A stretch of DNA of 6,327 nt from an uncultured Planctomycetaceae bacterium (GTDB taxonomy: Bacteria > Planctomycetota > Planctomycetia > Pirellulales > UBA1268). The stretch spans positions 1 to 6,327 of the forward strand of contig CALAZQ010000485.1 in NCBI GenBank assembly GCA_937926325.1. The letters are read 5' to 3'. Shown in pieces: positions 1 through 6,327 of this stretch. Position 1 is the stretch's first letter. Each line of letters begins with the position of its first letter. The position numbers and the translations under genes were made by a program. The notes beneath the pieces were generated by a model that was not told the origin of the DNA, did not search any database, and saw only the letters and a list, made by a program, of their open reading frames with translations.

Positions 1-1431
1 GGTGGTGAGCTGCTTGGCCCGATCATGGGCAAAGCTGAGCTGATCCAATGCGGCGGCCGCATCGTCCTCGGCAAACTGCGTGGCCACCGCCACCAGCTTC
101 GCTGGCGATTCGCGGCGGATGAGCGTCACCCGGCCGGTCGCCGTGCCAGCGAGCAGGTGGCTGCCGTTTTCCGCAACCGCCAGGGCCGTGACCGGCCCAC
201 CAACTGACAGCTCAGCCAGCGGCTTTGCCGTCGCCACGTCCCAGAGTCGCAGGCGGCCCGCCGCGGTGGCCGAAACCAGCTGCTGACTTGCCGGCACTGC
301 CGCCAGCACCGTCACCCGGCTCTGCTCATCACCCAACACGGCAGCGGGGGCTGCCGCCCCACCCGCCGTCGGCACGGTGTCGGGCAGCGGCCAGAGTGCG
401 ATCTTCTGCTCCACAGCGATGGCCAACCGGTCGCCCAGCCAGGCCACCGCCGTGACTGGCCCGCCGACATCGAGACGGCCACGCTCCGCTCCATCGGCAA
501 CCCGCCAGTGCCGCACGGTGCCGTCGGCAGCTGCCGAAACCAGCCGGCTGCCGTCAACAAACACCAGTCCGGTGACCGCAGCGGTGTGTCCGGTGAGGGT
601 CAACCCGCGGAGGGCGCCAGTCTCGGCGTCAGCCAGGCGGATGCGACCGTCAGCAGCACCGAAGGCAACGAGCCGCCTATCTGGTGAAACGCCGAGACAG
701 ACTGCCTCGTGGCCCGCCAGCCGCCAGTCGGGCCGCGGCGGCTGCCGCTGCCAGATCTTGACCGTCTGAAAGCCGCCCGTGGCGATCCGGCTGCCATCGG
801 GGCTGAAGGCGACAGCCTGCACGAGACCGGCATGGGCCGCACCGGCACGACCGAGGCCTGCCGCCGTCGGCAGGCGGGGGTCGGTGAGTCGGGCCACGCT
901 GCGGCCGAGGTCGATATCGAACAGGGTGAGTTCATCGGCCTGCCCGGCAGCCACCAGCCGGCCGTCGGGCGAGACCGCCAGGCCATAGATCGGCCGCACC
1001 ACAGCTGCCGGCGGCTGCCAACGCAGCGCAGCGGTCGGCCGCACATCGCCCTTGGCCCCCTCGTCGATCCACCGCTTGATCACCTCCGCTTGCGCAGCAG
1101 ACAGCCTGGGGGCAGCGCGGTCGTTGTCGTCGGGCGGCATGGTCGGCTCGTCGAGGTGGGCCGCCAGCCGGTAGAGCGGACTGGCCTCACCATTGCCAGG
1201 CAGCACAGCGGGCCCTGAGATGCCCCCGGCGAGAATCTGCTGCGGGGTCTCCAGAATCAGATCGGCCTCGGCGGCCGAAGCGTGATGACAGGCGATGCAG
1301 CTTGTTCGCAAAAGCGGCAGCACATCCTGCTGAAAATCGGTCGGTTCGGCGGCAGCGAGCGGACCGGCAGCGATTGCCACGATCAGACCGGCCAGCAGTA
1401 GCCGAGGAATCCAGCGGGCAGATGCAATCAT
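1..1431 (-). CDS. Secreted PSCyt1-type cytochrome c/WD40-repeat protein, 3' end outside window
   Basis: The frame runs 477 codons from the ATG at 1431 to the left edge with no stop, so the C-terminus is missing. Residues 1-28 form a signal peptide (core LLLAGLIVAIAAG, cleavage likely after AAA at 26-28). Residues about 32-126 are a planctomycete cytochrome c domain (PSCyt1, PF07635 type): FQQDVLPLLRTSCIACHH with CIACH at 45-49, MPPDD at 98-102 (Met98 the likely distal haem ligand), and the closing VIKRWIDEGA helix. From about 147 to 442, seven WD40-like blades can be aligned, opening at about 147, 200, 240, 281, 324, 368 and 411. Recurring marks are SPDGRLVAAG, FSPDGSRIATGG, GHTAAVTGL and RLRLWDV. 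Several blades lack the GH or WD dipeptides. The last visible residues (about 451-477) look helical. Export implies an extracytoplasmic propeller, probably for protein contacts, next to a monohaem site. Start choice is supported by the ATGA overlap and an AGAGG site. Confidence 0.92.
   Translation of the reverse strand, partial: MIASARWIPRLLLAGLIVAIAAGPLAAAEPTDFQQDVLPLLRTSCIACHHASAAEADLILETPQQILAGGISGPAVLPGNGEASPLYRLAAHLDEPTMPPDDNDRAAPRLSAAQAEVIKRWIDEGAKGDVRPTAALRWQPPAAVVRPIYGLAVSPDGRLVAAGQADELTLFDIDLGRSVARLTDPRLPTAAGLGRAGAAHAGLVQAVAFSPDGSRIATGGFQTVKIWQRQPPRPDWRLAGHEAVCLGVSPDRRLVAFGAADGRIRLADAETGALRGLTLTGHTAAVTGLVFVDGSRLVSAAADGTVRHWRVADGAERGRLDVGGPVTAVAWLGDRLAIAVEQKIALWPLPDTVPTAGGAAAPAAVLGDEQSRVTVLAAVPASQQLVSATAAGRLRLWDVATAKPLAELSVGGPVTALAVAENGSHLLAGTATGRVTLIRRESPAKLVAVATQFAEDDAAAALDQLSFAHDRAKQLTT
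106..993 (-). repeat. WD40-like repeat array within the cytochrome/WD40 gene
   Basis: Protein-level repeats, residues about 147-442, about 30-45 residues each. Blades 1, 2 and 3 carry the SPD turn (SPDGRL, SPDGSR, SPDRRL). Blades 3 and 4 open with GH. Blade 6 is the only one ending in a canonical LWD; blades 2, 4 and 5 end in IW, HW and LW. DNA identity between blades is low, so this is an old, diverged array and not a recent tandem duplication. Seven blades would close one propeller, but more may lie beyond the left edge. Confidence 0.75.
1428..1431 (-). other. ATGA stop/start overlap between the PPC and cytochrome/WD40 genes
   Basis: The ATG of the downstream gene (1431-1429) and the TGA of the PPC gene (1430-1428) share two bases in a four-base ATGA. 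Such overlaps are typical of genes translated in a coupled way from one mRNA, and usually of products needed in related amounts or in one assembly. Confidence 0.9.
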
Positions 1432-4070
1432 TTTCCAGCCTCTTTTGCCGGGGGAGCAGTCACCTCGACCACGAAACTCGGCGACGAGATGAAGGCGGTC
1501 ACATCCCGAGGCTCGGCAGCCTTCGACAGATCGGCAACCCGCTTCTTGAGGAAGGCCTCTTCTTTCGCGGCAGCCTCCCGGCGGGTTGCCGCTTGCTTCA
1601 CCGCCTGTTCGGCCTGTTCCAGGGCCTTCGTGGCGGCAGCCAGACTCTCCGCCTGCGCTGAGTCGCCTGCCTGATTCTTCAGCTCTTCCAGACTTGCCCG
1701 GGCCGCGTCGCGGGCTTGTTCAGCCTGCTTCAGGTCTTCCGCTACGTTTGCCAGCGTGACGGCAAAGTCGTCGAGCTGCCGCTGTGCCCGGACGGCTGCC
1801 TCGGGGTTCCGCGGATAGCCGCAGAGAATCTGCACCACCAAGTGGGCTGGATAGCGTCCGGGGGGCATCTGCTTTGGCAGCGTCAGTTCGATCGATCCCT
1901 CATAGCGGTTCTTGGCCGCCGGCTTGTCGAGCACGACCTTCGGCAGCTTCGGCCACTTGGCGTAGGTGGCCGGCAGGCCGCGGACCTCGACGGTCGCACT
2001 GCCCTTGAGCTCGACCCGTCCCTCAACCACAAAGGGGATGGCCAGCTTCTCACCCGGCGCGGCAGCCAGCACTGCGTCTGGAGAGACCGCCGCCGTCACC
2101 GCCGCCGCTTCCATGCCGACACTCAGTTGCAGATCGGCCACCAGCCGCGACTCAACGAACTCGGTGCGATAGTTTTTGTTCCAGACGGTGGTGCTGAAGA
2201 TCGCCTCGCGCTCGAGTGGCTCTGGCATGCCGACCGCCCGGCCGATCAGCCGAATCGGGCCCTGCCAAGACGCCGCCTCGTCGGTCGCGGTGAGGACAAG
2301 TACCGCCTGGTGCTCTCCCGCAGCGAGCGTCACCGGCGGTCCGCTGACCCCGTCAGGCAGACCCTCGGCTCGCAGTTCGACCGGGCCATCAAAGCCACCC
2401 CGCCGGTAGCACTGAACGAGAATCGGCTGACTGCCACCCCGCTGCAAATGCGGGTTGGTGGGGAAGACCACGTCTCGCTGGGCTCGATACTCAACCAGGG
2501 CCTTGCAGGTGGCGACCAGATTGAAGTCGGGCCGCTCCGGCCCGACGATCAGCCGGTAGGTATGCCGCGGATGCGCCAGCGAACCGGCGTAGAGGTCCCA
2601 GACCCGCACCAGATGTGGCCGGTCACTGGCGGCGGCGAACGTGACCGCCGGATCGTGGCAGGCGACGTCGAAGGGCTGATTGTGAAACCGGCCGTCTGGT
2701 TCATCCTGACGGGCGCACTCCTTACCCGGCACGACAGCCGGGGCGGCTGGCGTAGCCGGTTCTTGCTTGGCGGCCTCGACAGTCCCAGCTTCCCAGACCG
2801 TGAGCGACGGGTCGGTCGGGAGCATCAGCCGCTCCGAGATCACTTCAACGGCATACCGCTGGCCTTGCTCGGGGCTGAAGACGAAGAAATCGTTGTCACG
2901 GCGGCCGAAGAACCGGCCCACGACCTCGCAGGGCGGAACGATCGGCTGGGCAGCAGCCGGCGTCTCGTTCGGTTCGACCTCCGTTACCACCGGCAGCCGT
3001 GTCAACGAAATGAACACGGGGTTGGCCGGCCCCGCCGCTGAGGGCAGCCGGTATTCAAAGCCCTCAACCTGAACCTGGTTCGGCTCCCGCAGATGGCTGG
3101 CCGTGGTCAGGCCAAAGGGCATGCCGCCGGCCGGTGCCTCCAGCGTGATCTGGCACTGCTCAAGCCGCTCAAAGCCCGCCGGGGCGGTAGCCCCCGGGCC
3201 CGGCGGCAGGTCTGCCGGCTGACCGGCAGGCAGGTGATAGCCGAAGAGCGTCACCGTCGCCGGCTTGCCGGCCTCGACCACCGGCGGCCAGACAAAGTCG
3301 ACCCAGGGCCGCCGACTGGCGCTGAGCCGATAGCAATACTCAGGCCCGCCGCGATAGAGACTGTCCCGGAGCCGGACGGCATAGTCACCGTCCATCGCGG
3401 CGGTAAAGGCGACCACCGGCTCGTGGGTATGGGTGGCCCGATCAAAGCCGATCTGGCGGCCCTCGGGGTCGAGCACCTCCAGCATGCCGCTGAGCTTGGA
3501 GTCGAGCCGGTGGGCCTGCAGCGAAACCACCAGCCGGTCGCCCGCCGCGGCCGTGACCCGGTAGTGGTCGATCGCCTCCTTATCGACCCGGCCGTTGACC
3601 ACCGTATCGATGGGCAGCAGCATCGCCTGATCAGCCGTCTTGGTGTCGCCACTTTCCAGAGTCTGCGGCCGGTCTCCCACCGCGAACGCCCGCGGGGTCG
3701 ACAGACCGAAACGGCCGGCCACCCGCACTTCGTAGCAGCCAACCGGCACGTCGGCGGCAACACTGACGCTATAGCGAGTGGTGAACGGCTCGGGCTGCTC
3801 AGCAAATGGCCGAGTCGTTGTCTGGGGGACCGCCTTGATACCTAAATGGGAGAAGACCAGGCTGGCTGCTTCGTCCAGGTCGTCGCCGGCCACGGTGACC
3901 TCAACCGCCTCGCCCTGCTGGCAGCCGGGCGGCCAGATGGTGCTCAGGCGGGCATTGGGCAGCTCAACCCCGACAGCCAGCGGCATACCGGCGGCAACTG
4001 CCAGCAGCAGGATCGCGAGACGATGGCCGTGGAGCAGAAGATGCATCGGGTGGAGGAGGCGGTGCGTCAT
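1428..4070 (-). CDS. Secreted PPC-domain multidomain protein with C-terminal helical hairpin (880 aa)
   Basis: Complete gene. The ATG at 4070 is followed by a signal peptide: a His/Arg-containing n-region, the hydrophobic core LAILLLAVAAG (18-28) and likely cleavage near Gly34. Met9 (ATG at 4046) is an alternative start that would keep the signal; neither has a good Shine-Dalgarno. Domains: IPT/TIG-like sandwich (about 41-133); first PPC-like domain (about 150-250, with the strand pattern GDRLVVSL, GMLEVLDPEG, DGDYAVRL); second IPT-like unit (about 254-340); second PPC-like domain (about 361-510, opening VTEVEPNET, then RRDNDFFVFSPEQGQRYAVEV); NEW3/Ig-like sandwich (about 514-615, with GGFDGPVELRAEGLPDGV); a final sandwich (about 640-872). 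A charged Ala/Glu/Lys-rich helical hairpin (about 756-852) interrupts the last module before the closing strand DVTAFISSPSFVVEV. No CXXCH motif is present. The family recurs beside planctomycete DUF1549/DUF1553 cytochromes; a scaffold or binding role outside the cytoplasmic membrane is inferred. The stop overlaps the next start by ATGA. Confidence 0.9.
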   Translation of the reverse strand: MTHRLLHPMHLLLHGHRLAILLLAVAAGMPLAVGVELPNARLSTIWPPGCQQGEAVEVTVAGDDLDEAASLVFSHLGIKAVPQTTTRPFAEQPEPFTTRYSVSVAADVPVGCYEVRVAGRFGLSTPRAFAVGDRPQTLESGDTKTADQAMLLPIDTVVNGRVDKEAIDHYRVTAAAGDRLVVSLQAHRLDSKLSGMLEVLDPEGRQIGFDRATHTHEPVVAFTAAMDGDYAVRLRDSLYRGGPEYCYRLSASRRPWVDFVWPPVVEAGKPATVTLFGYHLPAGQPADLPPGPGATAPAGFERLEQCQITLEAPAGGMPFGLTTASHLREPNQVQVEGFEYRLPSAAGPANPVFISLTRLPVVTEVEPNETPAAAQPIVPPCEVVGRFFGRRDNDFFVFSPEQGQRYAVEVISERLMLPTDPSLTVWEAGTVEAAKQEPATPAAPAVVPGKECARQDEPDGRFHNQPFDVACHDPAVTFAAASDRPHLVRVWDLYAGSLAHPRHTYRLIVGPERPDFNLVATCKALVEYRAQRDVVFPTNPHLQRGGSQPILVQCYRRGGFDGPVELRAEGLPDGVSGPPVTLAAGEHQAVLVLTATDEAASWQGPIRLIGRAVGMPEPLEREAIFSTTVWNKNYRTEFVESRLVADLQLSVGMEAAAVTAAVSPDAVLAAAPGEKLAIPFVVEGRVELKGSATVEVRGLPATYAKWPKLPKVVLDKPAAKNRYEGSIELTLPKQMPPGRYPAHLVVQILCGYPRNPEAAVRAQRQLDDFAVTLANVAEDLKQAEQARDAARASLEELKNQAGDSAQAESLAAATKALEQAEQAVKQAATRREAAAKEEAFLKKRVADLSKAAEPRDVTAFISSPSFVVEVTAPPAKEAGK
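1439..1443 (-). promoter_or_regulatory. Ribosome binding site (AGAGG) for the cytochrome/WD40 gene
   Basis: On the minus strand AGAGG lies 7 nt upstream of the ATG at 1431-1429, inside the last codons of the PPC gene. Its GAGG core matches the anti-Shine-Dalgarno. Together with the ATGA overlap it fixes this start and points to translational coupling. Confidence 0.6.
1515..1805 (-). other. Region coding for a predicted antiparallel coiled-coil hairpin in the PPC protein
   Basis: Residues about 756-852 of the 880-residue protein switch from beta-sandwich composition to long runs of Ala, Glu, Gln, Lys and Arg with very few aromatics. Helix 1 spans about 756-800 and helix 2 about 806-852. They are separated by the turn-like NQAGDSAQ (799-806), and each is long enough for about six heptads. 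A beta strand (about 855-871) follows, so the hairpin appears inserted into a domain rather than appended as a tail. This is judged from residue pattern only. Confidence 0.7.
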
Positions 4071-4134
4071 GGAGTGGTGCTGCCTGCGGCCGCCGCTGAC
4101 GATCGCAGCGGCCGGCAGGTCGAGACGGTCAACG
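4071..4134 (-). other. Intergenic spacer between the DUF1549/DUF1553 and PPC genes
   Basis: This is the only non-coding DNA in the window. It is GC-rich and shows no recognisable -35/-10 pair. It has no strong Shine-Dalgarno in front of the ATG at 4070; the nearest AGG sits 12 nt upstream and is weak. The spacing is compatible with read-through transcription of a single operon. The main visible structure is the hairpin at 4092-4112, listed separately. Confidence 0.6.
4092..4112 (-). other. GC-rich hairpin in the intergenic spacer
   Basis: A perfect 7-bp inverted repeat (GCCGCTG / CAGCGGC) encloses a 7-nt loop. Allowing a 3-nt bulge gives an alternative longer pairing (CGGCCG-CCG-CTG with CAGCGGCCG). 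It starts 22 nt after the upstream stop codon and ends 21 nt before the downstream ATG. No T-run follows, so it is not a canonical intrinsic terminator. It could stabilise or process the mRNA, or affect initiation of the PPC gene, or be chance in such GC-rich DNA. Confidence 0.35.
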
Positions 4135-6327
4135 TCAGTGGGTAAACAGAAACTCTTTGGAGTTGACGAGGCTCCAGATCAGATCTTCATAGGCCTGCTT
4201 GGCGTGCTGCTTCTCATCGAGATAGGCGACGACAATCTCCGTCTCAGCCGGGGTTGGCTGGCGGCCATAGGCGATCAGATAGAGTTCTTCAATCTTGGCC
4301 TCGACGGGCTGGTCCTTGGCGTTGGCCAACTGGTTGGCCCGGCCGCTCCCGTTGCCGAGCTTGCCGGCGAGATCGCTGGAGTTGAGCAGTTGCAGGCCCT
4401 GGGACAGGTTGGCGTCAGTACCCCGCTCACACTCGCAGGCACTCTCCCCCTTCGGCCGGCCGAAGACCTCGAGAAACGGTGACGAAAAGTCGCTGTCGGG
4501 CAGTTCCATCGCCCGAGCTCCAGCCGGCATGCCGGCGTAGCGGGTCGTCACCCCGGTGAGCGTATCGATCGCGTCGGCGAGGATTTCTGCCGGGAGCCGC
4601 CGGGGGGCAAACCGAGAAAAGTTCTGCCGGTCGGCCAGGTTGACCGCGTTGGGCTCGGAGCTGAGCCGGTAGGTATTCGACCGGCAGATCAGCCGGATCA
4701 GTTCCTTGAGGTCATAGCCGCTGCTGACAAACTGGGCTGTCAGGGCCTCAAGCAGGGCAGGATTGGTCGCCGGGTTGGTCGCCCGCATGTCGTCTTCCGG
4801 GTCGACCAGCCCGCGGCCGAAGAAGTGCTTCCAATAGCGGTTCACCACCGCCCGGGCGAAGAACGGATTTGCAGCATCGGTCATCCAGTCGACCAGGGCC
4901 AGCCGGGGGTCTTCGGTGGCGGGAATCTGCGGCGGCTCCGCTCCCAAGCCTGCCGGAGTGAGCTTCTGCTTGGTCTTCGGGTGCTCGACCTCGGCCTGCT
5001 TGCCCTGGTGGAACAGCCGTGATTCGGCGGGTGAGTAGCCCGGCTTTTCGCCCAGTTGCGAGAAGAAGGCGAGCAGCCGGTGATAGTCAGCCTGGCTCCA
5101 GCGGTCGAAGGGATGGTGGTGGCATTTCGCGCAGGCGATCCGCTGTCCGAGAAACAGCTGGGCCACATCCTCGACCCGGCTCTCGTTTTCCTTCACCGCC
5201 CGATACCAGGCGACCGGTGGATTTTCGCTCATCTCGCCCGAGGCGGTCAGGATGCCGCGGACGATGCGGTCGTAGGGTCGATTTTCCCGAAAAGCCTGAC
5301 GCAGCCAGTCATAGAAGGCGTAGGTGCCGGGCTTTGACAGGTCGCGATTGTTGGCGTCCCGCTTGTTCCGCAGCACCGCCGCCCACTTGGTGGCGAACGT
5401 CTCGGCGTAATCACCGCTGTCGAGCAGCCGATCGATCGTCCGGTCCCACTTGTCGGGGTCGCCGTCCGCGAGGAAGCCCTCGACCTCATCCTTTGTCGGC
5501 AGCCGGCCGGCGATGTCGATCGTCACCCGCCGCAGAAACGAGGCGTCGTCGGTCAGCGGCGAGGGCGGCAGGCCAAGCAGCGTGAGCTTGGCGAAGACAT
5601 GCTCATCGATCAGGGTGCGAACCGGCGGCAGGCTGTCGACGACGTGCCCCAGCGGAACGGTCGCCCGGAAGACGGCCACCTGCGACTGAAAGCGAATCAT
5701 GACAGCAACATCGCCCGGCTCGGCGCGGACGGAAACCAGGCCCTGCCGGGTCACGGTGGCCATCTCTGGCACGTTGGCCTCGTAGACCGCCGTCGCGGTG
5801 ACATCCCGGCGGCTGCCGTCTGAGTAGACGGCGGTCACGATCAACTGCTGGGCATCCTCCGGCTGCATCAGCCGAGCCTCGGGAAAGACCTCGATGCGGT
5901 CGATCGTCGGGGCCGTCGGATCACCCGGCTGGCCACCCTCGGCGATCCACCGCCGCAGCAGGCTGTAGTCGGGCGAGCCAACCGCCAGCCGCGCACCACC
6001 CCCATGAGGCATCACGCCGGCCCCTTTGGCGAGCAACAGGCTGCGGTCGGGCAGGACGAACGACAGCCGCCGGCCGCGGGACTCGCGGACCAGATGGGCG
6101 TAGTCTTCGTCGGGTTCAAAGCCGAGTAGCGACAGCCGGAAGCCGTTCTGGCCAGCGGCCGCCCCGTGGCAGCCGCCGCCGTTGCAGCCGTGCTTGGTCA
6201 GCAGCGGCACCACCTCATTGGCAAAGTGAACGCGGGGGCTGTCTGCGAACTGCCGGACCTGAATTTGCAGCCCCGTGGCCGCACCGCTGCCAGCCAGGCT
6301 GGCTGTGATCACCGCGTCGCCATCAGC
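4135..6327 (-). CDS. DUF1549/DUF1553 (PSCyt2/PSD1) cytochrome-like secreted protein, 5' end outside window
   Basis: Partial gene: the frame is open to the right edge, giving 730 residues before the TGA at 4137-4135 (numbering from the first visible codon). A GTG at 6312 is in frame, but it falls inside what looks like the last strands of an Ig-like (BIG_2-type) domain, so it is probably not the start. Visible order: Ig-like tail (about 1-25); cytochrome-like domain (about 34-135) with CNGGGCH at 48-54, MPHGGG at 106-111 (Met106 a possible distal haem ligand) and a closing RRWIAEG; second Ig-like domain (about 142-227); DUF1549 (about 240-426) with CAKCH at 399-403 followed by HHPFDRW; DUF1553 (about 473-730) with NRYWKHFFGRGLV at 496-508 and a Cys-rich ESACECER near 628-635. 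This order is known for large planctomycete proteins of unknown function, inferred to be exported c-type cytochromes. The signal peptide is not visible. It lies 64 bp upstream of the PPC protein gene on the same strand. Family assignment is secure; function is not. Confidence 0.93.
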   Translation of the reverse strand, partial: ADGDAVITASLAGSGAATGLQIQVRQFADSPRVHFANEVVPLLTKHGCNGGGCHGAAAGQNGFRLSLLGFEPDEDYAHLVRESRGRRLSFVLPDRSLLLAKGAGVMPHGGGARLAVGSPDYSLLRRWIAEGGQPGDPTAPTIDRIEVFPEARLMQPEDAQQLIVTAVYSDGSRRDVTATAVYEANVPEMATVTRQGLVSVRAEPGDVAVMIRFQSQVAVFRATVPLGHVVDSLPPVRTLIDEHVFAKLTLLGLPPSPLTDDASFLRRVTIDIAGRLPTKDEVEGFLADGDPDKWDRTIDRLLDSGDYAETFATKWAAVLRNKRDANNRDLSKPGTYAFYDWLRQAFRENRPYDRIVRGILTASGEMSENPPVAWYRAVKENESRVEDVAQLFLGQRIACAKCHHHPFDRWSQADYHRLLAFFSQLGEKPGYSPAESRLFHQGKQAEVEHPKTKQKLTPAGLGAEPPQIPATEDPRLALVDWMTDAANPFFARAVVNRYWKHFFGRGLVDPEDDMRATNPATNPALLEALTAQFVSSGYDLKELIRLICRSNTYRLSSEPNAVNLADRQNFSRFAPRRLPAEILADAIDTLTGVTTRYAGMPAGARAMELPDSDFSSPFLEVFGRPKGESACECERGTDANLSQGLQLLNSSDLAGKLGNGSGRANQLANAKDQPVEAKIEELYLIAYGRQPTPAETEIVVAYLDEKQHAKQAYEDLIWSLVNSKEFLFTH

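Noticed and set aside
600..1046. Minus-strand 148-codon frame within the cytochrome/WD40 gene
   Set aside because: It is out of frame with the WD40 repeats, is Arg/Ser/Pro-rich, and is explained as a shifted shadow of the real gene.
709..1218. Plus-strand 169-codon frame opposite the cytochrome/WD40 gene
   Set aside because: It is antisense to coding sequence with a recognisable cytochrome and propeller, and shows no motif of its own.
2655..2660. Cys-His pair (residues 471-472) in the PPC protein as a haem site
   Set aside because: There is no second cysteine at the spacing needed for CXXCH or CX4CH, so it is an isolated Cys-His.
1716..3845. Long plus-strand open frames (441 and 250 codons) opposite the PPC gene
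   Set aside because: They share codon register with the minus-strand gene and stay open because TTA, CTA and TCA sense codons are rare in GC-rich DNA. The translations are Arg/Gly/Pro-rich with no domain, while the minus strand has clear family motifs and a signal peptide.
4092..4112. Intrinsic terminator after the DUF1549/DUF1553 gene
   Set aside because: The stem has no following T-run on the minus strand, and the next gene starts 21 nt later in the same direction.
4135..6312. GTG at 6312 as the start of the DUF1549/DUF1553 gene
   Set aside because: The frame stays open upstream to the window edge, the residues around it look like the middle of an Ig-like domain, and no signal peptide follows.
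1..6327. Recurrent short word AGCCGG/CCGGCT across the window as a repeat or protein-binding site
   Set aside because: The checked cases fall in frame as Arg-Leu codon pairs (CGG CTG or CGG CTC) in the three genes, so codon preference explains them.
1..6327. tRNA, rRNA, CRISPR array, insertion sequence or attachment site
   Set aside because: None seen: there are no regular direct repeats with spacers, no transposase, and practically no non-coding room for an RNA gene.

Overview
The window is a GC-rich stretch from a planctomycete-type bacterium (Planctomycetota or a close relative). The assignment rests on the protein families. All three genes belong to paralogous secreted families typical of planctomycetes: DUF1549/DUF1553 cytochromes (PSCyt2/PSD1), pre-peptidase C-terminal (PPC) domain proteins, and PSCyt1-type cytochrome c fused to WD40 repeats. 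The genus cannot be fixed from the sequence alone.

Everything real lies on the minus strand and reads from high to low coordinates as one apparent operon. (1) 6327-4135 is the C-terminal 730 codons of a DUF1549/DUF1553 protein whose start lies beyond the right edge. It has the tail of one Ig-like domain, a cytochrome-like domain with a CX4CH motif, a second Ig-like domain, DUF1549 with a CXXCH motif, and DUF1553. (2) A 64-bp gap (4071-4134) holds a GC-rich hairpin and no convincing promoter. (3) 4070-1428 is a complete 880-residue secreted protein with two IPT/PPC-like units, further beta-sandwich modules and a C-terminal helical hairpin. (4) 1431-1 overlaps the previous stop by ATGA. It is the first 477 codons of a secreted cytochrome c/WD40 protein that runs off the left edge.

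The layout suggests three co-translated exported proteins. Two carry covalent-haem type motifs (three in total) and one is a non-haem beta-rich protein that could serve as scaffold or adhesin. This fits an extracytoplasmic assembly combining redox sites with protein- or glycan-binding surfaces. The biochemical function of these families is not established, and no substrate can be named from this window. No RNA gene, mobile element, CRISPR array, origin or attachment site was seen. Almost no DNA is non-coding, and the many plus-strand open frames are antisense shadows of the three genes.
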